Source: Planctomycetota bacterium
Lineage (GTDB): Bacteria > Planctomycetota > Phycisphaerae > Phycisphaerales > UBA1924
Direction: 5' to 3'
Assembly (NCBI GenBank): GCA_023434205.1
Contig: JAEYTB010000196.1
Coordinates: forward strand, 1 to 23,003
Length of the DNA stretch: 23,003 bases
Positions within the stretch are counted from its first letter, which is position 1, and each line of letters opens with the position of its first letter. The translations under genes were made by a program, and so were the position numbers. Below the pieces are notes generated by a model, which did not search any database, was not told where the DNA came from, and saw only the letters and a program-made list of their open reading frames with translations. Of the stretch, positions 1-7,259 are shown in pieces.

Positions 1-963
1 GAGCGCATCAAGGGCGGCATCGGCAGCCGCGGGCCGGGCGAAATGCAGCTCGAGATCGACCGCCGCCTGGTCCAGTCCCGCAAGATCGCGCTGCAGCGCG
101 ATCTTGAGGAGTTCCAGGCCCGCAAACGCCGCGAGGTCGCCGCCCGCAAGCGCGAGCACTTCACCGTCGGCATCGTCGGCTACACCAACGCCGGCAAGTC
201 CACCCTCTTCAACACCCTCACCGCCGGCGGCGCCTACGCCGACAACCGCCTCTTCGCGACCCTCATGACCCGCACCCGCGGCTGGAGCCTGGGCGGCGGC
301 CTGGAGGTCATGCTCTCGGACACCGTCGGGTTTGTCCGCGACATCCCCCACCACCTCGTCGCGTCGTTCAAGGCCACGCTTGAGGAAGCGACCCACGCCG
401 ACCTGCTGCTGATCGTGCTCGACATCAGCGACCCTGCCGCGGAGCTCCAGTACCGCGTCGTCAACCGCGTGCTCGACGAGCTGTTCGCGGAAATGAAGGG
501 CAGCCGCCACAAGGAGGACCAGCTCCACAAGGAGCCCCGGCGCGTGCTGCTGCTCAACAAGGTCGACCAGCTCCGCGACAACGCCTCGCTGCTCGTCTGG
601 CAGCGCCGCGTTCCTGACTCCATCGCCATCAGCGCCATCGGCGACCCCGCGAGGGAGCCCGGCCTCGTTGCCCTTGCCAGCCTCACCCGCAGCGCCGCCC
701 TGGGCGACATCGACACCTTTGACGTCACGGTCCCGCTCTCGGATACCAAGACCATCCACCTCATCGAGACCCGCGGCGAGGTCCTCGACCGTTCCTACCA
801 CCCCGATTCGGTCACGCTGCGGGCGAAGATCGGCCGCCGCCAGCTCGCCCAGCTCCGATCGAACGGGGCCCGCCTCACCCTCGCCACCCCCGAGGGCGGC
901 CGGGTGCAGCTCGAACCCCTCCCCCACGAGACGCCCACCCGCGGCTGGGGGAACGACCTGTAA
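1..963 (+). CDS. hflX: GTPase HflX, 5'-truncated by window edge
   Basis: HflX is a ribosome-associated GTPase that binds the 50S subunit and splits stalled or stress-inactivated 70S ribosomes. The reading frame is open from base 1, and its first codons encode the family signature GGIGSRGPGEMQLEIDRR, so the start lies upstream of the window. About 320 residues are visible. The GTPase motifs are clear: G1 GYTNAGKST (about 178-204), G3 DTVGF (about 319-333) and G4 NKVD (about 556-567). Ahead of the G domain is the end of the HflX-specific N-terminal domain with its charged helix (QRDLEEFQARKRREVAARKRE). A C-terminal domain of about 110 residues follows and ends at TAA 961-963. Only the first part of the N-terminal domain is missing. 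No terminator is visible after the stop, and a tRNA gene follows on the same strand. The family assignment is near certain. Confidence 0.96.
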   Translation, partial: ERIKGGIGSRGPGEMQLEIDRRLVQSRKIALQRDLEEFQARKRREVAARKREHFTVGIVGYTNAGKSTLFNTLTAGGAYADNRLFATLMTRTRGWSLGGGLEVMLSDTVGFVRDIPHHLVASFKATLEEATHADLLLIVLDISDPAAELQYRVVNRVLDELFAEMKGSRHKEDQLHKEPRRVLLLNKVDQLRDNASLLVWQRRVPDSIAISAIGDPAREPGLVALASLTRSAALGDIDTFDVTVPLSDTKTIHLIETRGEVLDRSYHPDSVTLRAKIGRRQLAQLRSNGARLTLATPEGGRVQLEPLPHETPTRGWGNDL

Positions 964-994
964 CCCCGTTTCCGGTCCCCGCGGCCCCCGCAGG

Positions 995-1023
995 TGGACA
1001 ACCCGCCCGCGCACGCCGATACT
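995..1023 (+). promoter_or_regulatory. Probable sigma-70-type promoter of tRNA-Thr
   Basis: A TGGACA box (995-1000) and a GATACT box (1018-1023) are separated by 17 bp, close to the bacterial TTGACA-17-TATAAT consensus. The expected start near 1030 would give a short 5' leader of about 25 nt before the mature tRNA at 1056. Position and spacing support it; no transcription data are available. Confidence 0.55.
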
Positions 1024-1055
1024 TGCAGTCCCCCGGGGCCCAGCAAGGCCCCCAG

Positions 1056-1127
1056 GCCACCTTAGCTCAGCGGTAGAGCGATGCTTTCGTAAAGCATAGG
1101 TCCAGGGTTCAAATCCCTGAGGTGGCT
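1056..1127 (+). tRNA. tRNA-Thr (anticodon CGU)
   Basis: A complete cloverleaf folds. The acceptor stem GCCACCT (1056-1062) pairs perfectly with AGGTGGC (1120-1126). The D stem is GCTC/GAGC (1065-1068/1076-1079) and the anticodon stem ATGCT/AGCAT (1081-1085/1093-1097). The loop TTCGTAA places anticodon CGT at 1088-1090, and the T stem CAGGG/CCCTG (1103-1107/1115-1119) closes loop TTCAAAT. CGU reads the Thr codon ACG. The bacterial Thr identity pairs G1-C72 and C2-G71 and anticodon G35-U36 are present. The discriminator base is T1127 rather than the usual A. The CCA end is not encoded (ctt follows), so it must be added by the CCA-adding enzyme. Confidence 0.96.
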
Positions 1128-1203
1128 CTTCCCGTGCGGGCCCGCCGAACACCCGCCCTCGCCGGGCCAACAACCCCCGACCACCTGTCACGCCGGAGGA
1201 TAC

Positions 1204-2769
1204 ATGCGGCAGCTACTCGGGTCGTTCATCCTCGCCCTCTCCCTCATTGCCCCAACTTCTGCTCAGCCCGCCACGCAGCCGGCGGCCAATCCCGTCACCG
1301 CGCAGCTCGAGACGGCCATGCTCAAGGCCACCCTCGGCGCCTGGTGGGGCGGCGCCTTCGTCGTCAAGGACGGCGAGGTGGTCTTCCAGCGCACGTACGG
1401 CCTGGCCAACGAATCGCTGGTCCCCTTCGACGAGCGCACCCTCTTCGACCTGGGCGATAACTCCAAAATGTTCACCGCCGCGGCAATCCTCCTGCTTGAG
1501 CAGCAGGGCAAGCTCTCGCTCGACGACCCGATTTCTCGCTTCTATCCCGACGCGCCGGACATCATCAAGCCCGCGACTCTTCGCCAGCTTCTTGGGCACG
1601 CATCAGGCCTCTCCGACAAGACGCAGATCGTTCCGCTGACCGACTACGAGGACCGCGACGCGGTCGCCAAGACGATCCTCGACGCGGCCAACCGCGGCCC
1701 CGGTGCCTACCTCGAGTACTGCAACCGGGGCTACAACCTGCTCGGCTGCATCATCGAGAAGGTCGCGGGCGTCCCCTTCGACACGTTCATGCGCGAGCAG
1801 GTCTTTGCACCCTCGGGCATGACCAACTCCGGTTTCCTTGGTGGATCGGGCCTGGACGTCTCCCGCGCCGCCCTCCGCGTCGCGAGCGGCCGCCTCGGCA
1901 CGCCTGGGCGTGAGAACATGCTCCTGGGCGAAGAAGGTTGGGACTGGCGCGGACGGGGCGCCGCCGGCATGGCCTCGTGCCTGCACGACATGATCGCGTG
2001 GGAGAAGTCGCTGCGTGCCGGCACGCTGCTCACGCCCGCGCAGAGGGACAAGCTCTTCAAGAACGTCATTGAGAACTACGGACTGGGCTGGTACATCCAG
2101 ACCACGCCGCGCAACACCACCCGCGCCTGGCACGGCGGCTCCGCGAAGGGTTTCGTCTCCCTCTACTTCCGCCTGCTCGAAGACGACACGTCGCTCTTCG
2201 TCATCACCAATGAGAACGGCGATGCGGACCGGATCATCACGATGCTCGAGCGCGAGCTCTACCCCGCGCTCCCCTTGGACTTCTCCGGCCGCATCGACTT
2301 CTTCACGCTGCGAACCTCCAGCCCGCTCACGTTCAATGAGCCCGCCCACTGGCTCGTGGGCCGCGAGCCCAACGGCGACATCTCCATGCGGCTCAAGGTC
2401 GAGTCGTTCCCCGTCCCGATCGCCCACGTGACGGTCAGCGAAGGCCTCGCGCGCCAGATGATGGCCGTTCTCAAGGATTCTCTTCGGACGTTGCCCGAAG
2501 GTGCCGCGAAGTCCACCACCACGGCGGTCAACCCCGGCAAACTCCCCTTCAATGAGCACCACCAGGTCCACTTTTCCGACGAGGCACGCGTGGAGCTCCG
2601 CGCCGCTTATAGGACCCGCAACCAGGACGGCACCATGACCGTCGACTACCGCCCCATGGTGGTGGTCATCGACCCCAAAGGCCAGAACTGGCCCCTCATG
2701 GTGCAGATGGAGCGGGGGATGGCGCAGAATCTCTACGACGAGGTCTGGGGCCTTCTTTCCGCTCGATAA
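1204..2769 (+). CDS. Exported serine-hydrolase/beta-lactamase-fold protein with altered catalytic motif
   Basis: This 521-residue protein starts at ATG 1204 behind a good ribosome binding site (GGAGG, about 1195-1199). An N-terminal signal peptide (RQLLGSFILALSLIAPTSA, cleavage after about residue 20) suggests export. The body matches the beta-lactamase/class C PBP-like family (S12-type): the helix FTAAAILLLEQQGKLSLDDPISRFYP, then YCN (Y172-N174, the YxN motif) and HGG (H310, the third motif). The expected SxxK box reads D85-N-S-K88, so the nucleophilic serine is replaced by Asp while the general-base Lys is kept. Hydrolase activity is therefore doubtful, and the protein may be a binding or regulatory pseudoenzyme (inference). 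About 170 C-terminal residues after the catalytic domain form a region I do not recognise. It lies just after tRNA-Thr, and no terminator is visible downstream. Confidence 0.85.
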   Translation: MRQLLGSFILALSLIAPTSAQPATQPAANPVTAQLETAMLKATLGAWWGGAFVVKDGEVVFQRTYGLANESLVPFDERTLFDLGDNSKMFTAAAILLLEQQGKLSLDDPISRFYPDAPDIIKPATLRQLLGHASGLSDKTQIVPLTDYEDRDAVAKTILDAANRGPGAYLEYCNRGYNLLGCIIEKVAGVPFDTFMREQVFAPSGMTNSGFLGGSGLDVSRAALRVASGRLGTPGRENMLLGEEGWDWRGRGAAGMASCLHDMIAWEKSLRAGTLLTPAQRDKLFKNVIENYGLGWYIQTTPRNTTRAWHGGSAKGFVSLYFRLLEDDTSLFVITNENGDADRIITMLERELYPALPLDFSGRIDFFTLRTSSPLTFNEPAHWLVGREPNGDISMRLKVESFPVPIAHVTVSEGLARQMMAVLKDSLRTLPEGAAKSTTTAVNPGKLPFNEHHQVHFSDEARVELRAAYRTRNQDGTMTVDYRPMVVVIDPKGQNWPLMVQMERGMAQNLYDEVWGLLSAR

Positions 2770-2835
2770 CCAGAAATCCCAAGGCTTTTACCAGCAAGGA
2801 CTTACCACGCCCGGCGTTCCCGCGTGAAATTCTTG

Positions 2836-2863
2836 TTGCGTGGAATCGGCAAATGGGTACATT
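2836..2863 (+). promoter_or_regulatory. Candidate promoter of the GC-dockerin protein gene
   Basis: TTGCGT (2836-2841) and TACATT (2858-2863) are spaced by 16 bp. The 288-bp gap between the two secreted-protein genes would then hold a leader of about 188 nt ahead of the ATG at 3058. That leader includes a possible hairpin from two CCCGGG arms at 2993-2998 and 3002-3007. Prediction only. Confidence 0.4.
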
Positions 2864-3057
2864 GTCCACTGATGAGCCCTTGTTCTAGGGGTGTTCACCA
2901 GATAGGGGTCCCCTGTTTTCAGATCGTTTCTCGAAAGCAGGCCTTCTGCGTCCGTGGAGAACGCGGCACTTCCACTAAACCGCGTAGATTCGCCCGGGTG
3001 TCCCGGGTTCTGTTGTGCTCGGGCCTTCAACCCCGAGGAAGTCGAGAGGAGTTGCAA

Positions 3058-5031
3058 ATGCAGTTCACCAAGTGTCTTTCTATCGCGTTGACCGCAGGTA
3101 CCGTTCTGTCCGCTTCGGCGCTCGCTCAGCAGGGCGATGTCGAAATCCCCGCGAATCGGGCGATCCCCGTGCAGCCGGGCATGATCCAGGGCGGCGGTTA
3201 CGCCCCCCAGGGCGGCTACTCCAGCCGCATCGACCTCGACGTCTACGACGTCGGCATCCCCTCTGAGTCTGGTGGTGGTTGGTTCGCGTCAGGCGTGAAT
3301 GCCTACGACGACGTCACCTTCGGTGGCCCCTACACCAGCAACGCCAACCCCCTCGTCATCAACGGCGTCGCGAAGGGCTTCATCGTTCCCGCGACGGCGA
3401 CAGCCGCCGACGACCACCTGTACACCCGCCTCTCCTTCTTCCCCAACCACGACAACACCATCGCCAGCCCGGGCCTGCCCTACAGCGGCACGCCCGTGGT
3501 GTGGACCCTCGACTGGGGTGCGGGCTGGTCGGCCGCCGCTGGGTTCATCTCCTACTACCCCGGTTCGGTCACCTTCAACGGCTCGGTCACCCTCAGCAAC
3601 GCCGACGTCTTCGACGGCGGCCCCGCTGACCTCACCGTCGGCCTCCGCGAGGAGCTGTTCCTCGACGCCGCCCTCACCCGTTACGCTGACTCCTGGCAGA
3701 TCGTCCGCCGCGGCACCACCACCACGCCCCTGACCCTGGTCGTCGGCAGCTCGGATGAGTTCGGCTGGTTCAGCGCTCAGACTGGCGTCACCAACGGTGA
3801 CATCCCCAACACCGCCGGCACCAACCGCTCGGGCGGCCCCGGCCTCCAGCGCGCCACCTACACCGCCCTGCAGGGCACCGGCTTCGGTTGCACCGAGCCC
3901 GCCGTTGAGGACCTGGGCGTCCTGACCGACGCGGGCGCGAGCCGCACCGGCGTTTCTGTTCCCGCCGGTTCGACGAAGTGGTACGCCTTCGAGATCAGCG
4001 CCGGCGCCCTCGACGGCCTGAACACCTTCCTCGACATCGACACGGAGAACTCCGGCGCCGACGTCTCCATCGCGGTCTACGACGGCAACCCCGCCGCCCT
4101 GACCTACGGCAACGTCGCGCAGTTCGACGCCGACAGCGGCTCGGGCACCAACGCCATGCTCTCCTTCGGCATGGGCCGCCGCGCCGCCGTGGGCGATGGC
4201 CGCCAGTACGACGGCCGCAACTACTTCAACGGCGCCGGCCTCCCCGCCGGCCGCTACCTGCTGGCCGTCGCGCCCGCCGGTTCCGCGTTCGCCAACTGCT
4301 TCAGCATCAACGCCACTGCCGTCGGCGGCGGCTCGGTCGACGTGAACATCCGCACCAACGTCAACGGCACGCCCCTGGCGCCCTCCGTTGCCCCGGTGCC
4401 GAACCTGGGTGACGACCTCCAGCCCGTCCCGCTGACCGCCCCGGGCGGCCAGTACGCGGGCGTCGGCATGAACGCCTACGAGCCCCGTTGGATCACGTTC
4501 ACGACCTGCCGTGACGCCTCCGACGCCGAGCCCGTGACCCTCGACTTCTCCGGCACCGATACCGCCGGCTTCTCGGTCACCCTCTTCAACGGCAGCGGCA
4601 ACCAGGTCTTCCAGTTCCTGAGCGCCGCCAACGGCCTGCCCCCGAGCCAGACCTTCAACAGCAGCAACCCGCTGCCCGCCGGCTCCTACTACATGGCCCT
4701 CAGCTACCAGGGCGTCCAGACGCACCCGACGACCGCCGCCACCGACGGCCGTTGGCACCTGCGTGCGACCCAGGGCAACAACGGCTTCAACTACGCCGGC
4801 ACCGTCCTGGTCTCCAACAGCGACTGCGCTCCCGCCTGCGGCACCGCCGACTTCGACGGTGACGGCGACACGGGCACCGATGCCGACATCGAGGCCTTCT
4901 TCGCCTGCCTCGCCGGCAACTGCTGTGCGACCTGCTACCCCGGCGGCTCTGACTTCAACGCCGACGGTGACGCGGGTACCGACGCGGACATCGAGTCCTT
5001 CTTCCGCGTCCTCTCCGGCGGCCCCTGCTAA
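3058..5031 (+). CDS. Secreted GC-type dockerin domain-anchored protein
   Basis: I chose ATG 3058 because it follows a GAGAGGAG ribosome binding site (about 3043-3051) and begins a textbook signal peptide (MQFTKCLSIALTAGTVLSAS, cleavage near ALAQQ). The open frame continues upstream to a GTG at 2824, but that stretch has no secretory character. The product has 657 residues. The middle is Gly/Asn/Thr-rich and beta-rich, with two sandwich-like segments (about 285-440 and 475-585) resembling PPC-type pre-peptidase C-terminal folds. No catalytic motif is recognisable. The C terminus (about 590-657) is a Cys-rich tail with two calcium-loop repeats, DFDGDGDTGTDADIEAFF and DFNADGDAGTDADIESFF, ending GGPC. 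This is the dockerin-like module typical of Phycisphaerae secreted proteins. By family analogy the tail mediates attachment or sorting; its partner is unknown. The gene stands alone between a promoter-bearing leader and a strong terminator. Confidence 0.88.
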   Translation: MQFTKCLSIALTAGTVLSASALAQQGDVEIPANRAIPVQPGMIQGGGYAPQGGYSSRIDLDVYDVGIPSESGGGWFASGVNAYDDVTFGGPYTSNANPLVINGVAKGFIVPATATAADDHLYTRLSFFPNHDNTIASPGLPYSGTPVVWTLDWGAGWSAAAGFISYYPGSVTFNGSVTLSNADVFDGGPADLTVGLREELFLDAALTRYADSWQIVRRGTTTTPLTLVVGSSDEFGWFSAQTGVTNGDIPNTAGTNRSGGPGLQRATYTALQGTGFGCTEPAVEDLGVLTDAGASRTGVSVPAGSTKWYAFEISAGALDGLNTFLDIDTENSGADVSIAVYDGNPAALTYGNVAQFDADSGSGTNAMLSFGMGRRAAVGDGRQYDGRNYFNGAGLPAGRYLLAVAPAGSAFANCFSINATAVGGGSVDVNIRTNVNGTPLAPSVAPVPNLGDDLQPVPLTAPGGQYAGVGMNAYEPRWITFTTCRDASDAEPVTLDFSGTDTAGFSVTLFNGSGNQVFQFLSAANGLPPSQTFNSSNPLPAGSYYMALSYQGVQTHPTTAATDGRWHLRATQGNNGFNYAGTVLVSNSDCAPACGTADFDGDGDTGTDADIEAFFACLAGNCCATCYPGGSDFNADGDAGTDADIESFFRVLSGGPC

Positions 5032-5064
5032 TCACAGGTCCGTCTGACTCGTAACTGCAACTCG

Positions 5065-5101
5065 CACGCCCGGGTGGAAACACCCGGGCGTGTTTTCCTT
5101 T
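5065..5101 (+). terminator. Intrinsic terminator after GC-dockerin gene
   Basis: A perfect 12-bp inverted repeat, CACGCCCGGGTG (5065-5076) and CACCCGGGCGTG (5081-5092), encloses a GAAA tetraloop. The T-rich run TTTTCCTTT follows. It sits 33 bp after the stop codon and is strong by any standard. Confidence 0.9.
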
Positions 5102-5190
5102 GGGATCGCCCGCCGGATCAGCGTGGACCCATCAGCCGCGCCGCTCCGGCCGGCCCCTCGGTGCGTCATCCGTCCCCACCTGCGCCCGCC

Positions 5191-5925
5191 TCACGTCCCC
5201 GGGAACCGCCGCAGCCTGAACGCCTTGCGGTGCTCCGCCACCGGCGTGCCGTCGGGCAGGTGCCCGCGCATGTAGTCCATCGCCCACTTGCCCTCGCCGC
5301 CCGCCCTCAGCCGCTCGATGTTCCCGCTCCGCTGCGCCGTGAACGTATAGAAGTCCTGCTTGAGCGTCTCGTCCTCATCCAGCGACCTGAACTCCGGCTC
5401 CACCGCCTCCAGCAGGTCCAGCGGGAACGGCACCAGCATGCAGATCGGGTCGCCCTTCCTGAAGAACACCTCCACGTTCCGCCTCATGATCTTCCAGTTC
5501 ATCGTGAACGTCGCCGGGTTCCAGTCCGTCTCCACGATCCCGTCCAGCGCCACCACGTTGTCCTTGGGCAGGTTCGACGGCCCCCGCACCCACAGCCCGT
5601 ACCCCTGGCTCGTCCTGAACAGCCACGGCATCGAGAACGTCAAAATCCCCGTCCCAAAGTGAGACCGGACCTGCCCCACGTTCGGCCCCTCGCCGTCCGG
5701 GAACTTCAGCGTCGTGTCGCTGCCCAGCGGCTTGCCGTTCCACACCGCCGAGAAGTTCAGCGGGCACCTCAGCACCCAGCCCGCCTGGTTCGCCATCACC
5801 AGCGGCAGGCAGCGGTACGCGAACTTGTCCGCCGTCTGGTCCATCCAGTCGCGCTTGCCGGAGGCGGGCTCGATGACCCATCCCGCCGTGGAACTGACCT
5901 CGTACGCCATGAGTTTGCACGTCAT
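5191..5925 (-). CDS. DUF6065 family protein
   Basis: This cytosolic protein has 244 residues and no signal peptide or membrane segment. It resembles the DUF6065 family, whose function is unknown. Recognisable conserved stretches are RDWMDQTADKFAYRCLPL near the N terminus, NQAGW, SHFGTGILTF, the Gly/Trp-rich LWVRGPSNLPKDN, ETDWNPATFTMNWK and a C-terminal KWAMDYMRGHLPDGT. The longer open frame reaches 6036, but its extra N terminus is Gly/Arg low complexity. ATG 5925 (MTCKLMAYEV) begins the family-like sequence. No Shine-Dalgarno precedes it; instead a TACCCT box lies 6 nt upstream, suggesting a leaderless mRNA. It is a single gene, convergent with the GC-dockerin gene and divergent from the secretin-N-domain gene. 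I assign no function. The family call comes from remembered motifs. Confidence 0.8.
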   Translation of the reverse strand: MTCKLMAYEVSSTAGWVIEPASGKRDWMDQTADKFAYRCLPLVMANQAGWVLRCPLNFSAVWNGKPLGSDTTLKFPDGEGPNVGQVRSHFGTGILTFSMPWLFRTSQGYGLWVRGPSNLPKDNVVALDGIVETDWNPATFTMNWKIMRRNVEVFFRKGDPICMLVPFPLDLLEAVEPEFRSLDEDETLKQDFYTFTAQRSGNIERLRAGGEGKWAMDYMRGHLPDGTPVAEHRKAFRLRRFPGT

Positions 5926-5931
5926 ACCGCA

Positions 5932-5937
5932 AGGGTA
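5932..5937 (-). promoter_or_regulatory. Candidate -10 box, leaderless start of DUF6065 gene
   Basis: On the minus strand AGGTACCCT precedes ATG 5925. The TACCCT hexamer (5937-5932) ends 6 nt before the ATG, so transcription would begin at or next to the start codon. No -35 box or Shine-Dalgarno sequence is seen. Confidence 0.4.
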
Positions 5938-6170
5938 CCTGCCCGCCCCCCAACCCCGCGGCCCCGGCCCTAGAACAACCCCCGCCACCCCCCACCCCAC
6001 CCCTCCACGCCCGCCGGACCGAGAAATCGCCGCCAAAATCGGGGCACTTCCTCCCCGGTGAAACGTCTGACCGTGGTGTGCGGTACGATAAGTGCTGCCG
6101 GAGTACGGTGTTGAACCCGCCCCGGCCGCCGGCCCCCTGGAACCGCCAGGACTTGTGAAAGGACGCTCAA

Positions 6171-7175
6171 ATGATGGCTTCGCGCACGATCACGCTTTCC
6201 GGTGCAGCCGCCCTCCTGGTGCTCGCGGGCTCCTCCCTCGCCCAGCAGGCCCCGGCCACCACCGCGACCACGCCGACCACCACGCAGACCGCCGTGGTCC
6301 GCTCCTCGGGCGTGCCCCAGCGCGACACCCTGATGCGCATGATGCGGCCCGTTTCCATCGAGTTCAAGGAGCACCGCCTGGAGGACGTGATCCGCTTCAT
6401 CACCGAGGTCACGCAGGCCGACATGGAAGTCTTCTGGATGGACGACCGCAACTCCTCCGGCCTCGACAAGGACACGCCCATCACCCTCCGCTTCAACAAG
6501 GGCACCGCCCTCGACCTGCTCGAGAAGGTCCTCGAGAAGGCCCAGTCCGACTCCATCGGCCAGGGCAGCTCGTGGCAGCTCGACTCCTCCGGCACGCTCC
6601 AGGTCGGCCCCAAGGACCGTCTCAACCGCTTCAAGACCGTCAAGCTCTACTCCATCGCCGACCTGCTCATCGAGATCCCCGACTACGCCGACGCCCCCGA
6701 GTTTGACCTCCAGAGCGTCCTCCAGGACCAGGGCGGCCAGGGCGGCGGCGGTCAGAGCCCCTTCCGCGATGCCCAGCAGCAGGCCCCCGACCGCAAGCCC
6801 CTCGAGGAGCGCGCCCGCGAGATCCAGGACATCCTCGTCTCCCTCGTTGAGACCGAGCAGTGGGTCGACAACGGCGGCGACGGCGCGAGCATCCGCTTCT
6901 TCCAGGGTAACTTCCTCGTCAACGCCCCCGACTACATCCACCGCCAGATCGACGGCTACCCCTACTGGCCCGCCGCGGACACCCGCGTCGGCACCGTCAA
7001 CGGCCGCCGCTACGTCACCCTGGGCACCGACACCGCCGCCAACAAGGTCCGCGGCTTCCGCAACGTCCCCGTTCCCGGCATCGCCGGCGGCGGCGGCGGC
7101 ATCACCCCTGTGGCGCCCGGCGGGCCCGGCGGCTCCGCCACGCCCCCCGCCAACCCCGCCAAGGGCCCCAAGTAA
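6171..7175 (+). CDS. Exported protein with secretin/TonB N-terminal (STN-like) domain
   Basis: This 334-residue protein starts at ATG 6171, 7 nt after AAAGGA (an in-frame ATG at 6174 is an alternative). It has a signal peptide (TITLSGAAALLVLAGSSLAQ, cleavage near residue 24) and a Thr/Ala/Pro-rich linker. Residues about 60-148 then look like a secretin N0/STN domain: VSIEFKEHRLEDVIRFITEV, ITLRFNKGTALDLLEKVLEK and a short DSSGTLQVG strand. Next comes KLYSIADLLIEIPDYADAPEFDL, a sequence I associate with planctomycete secretin-like proteins. A Gly/Gln-rich loop (about 186-205), a second alpha/beta segment and a Gly/Pro-rich tail follow. There is no secretin pore domain, so it is not GspD itself. 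A periplasmic or envelope role linked to type II secretion or pili is possible but unproven. The gene is monocistronic, with a terminator 28 bp downstream. Confidence 0.75.
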   Translation: MMASRTITLSGAAALLVLAGSSLAQQAPATTATTPTTTQTAVVRSSGVPQRDTLMRMMRPVSIEFKEHRLEDVIRFITEVTQADMEVFWMDDRNSSGLDKDTPITLRFNKGTALDLLEKVLEKAQSDSIGQGSSWQLDSSGTLQVGPKDRLNRFKTVKLYSIADLLIEIPDYADAPEFDLQSVLQDQGGQGGGGQSPFRDAQQQAPDRKPLEERAREIQDILVSLVETEQWVDNGGDGASIRFFQGNFLVNAPDYIHRQIDGYPYWPAADTRVGTVNGRRYVTLGTDTAANKVRGFRNVPVPGIAGGGGGITPVAPGGPGGSATPPANPAKGPK

Positions 7176-7202
7176 TCCCGCGCCACACACCTGACCCCTC
7201 CG

Positions 7203-7228
7203 ACCCGGGCCCCGCGGCCCGGGTTTTT
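7203..7228 (+). terminator. Intrinsic terminator after STN-domain gene
   Basis: CCCGGGCC (7204-7211) pairs with GGCCCGGG (7216-7223) around a CCGC loop, with an extra A-T closing pair. Five T residues follow (7224-7228). It separates the exported-protein gene from recQ. Confidence 0.88.
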
Positions 7229-7259
7229 CGTTCCCGGTACCATCCCGCCGGAGGACCCG

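Noticed and set aside
2824..3057. N-terminal extension of the GC-dockerin protein from GTG 2824
   Set aside because: The extension has no signal-peptide character and overlaps the promoter candidate. ATG 3058 has a strong ribosome binding site and opens a normal signal peptide.
3289..4758. A 489-codon minus-strand open frame inside the GC-dockerin gene
   Set aside because: It is a Gly/Val/Ala/Asp-rich shadow frame; the plus-strand gene has a signal peptide, ribosome binding site and terminator.
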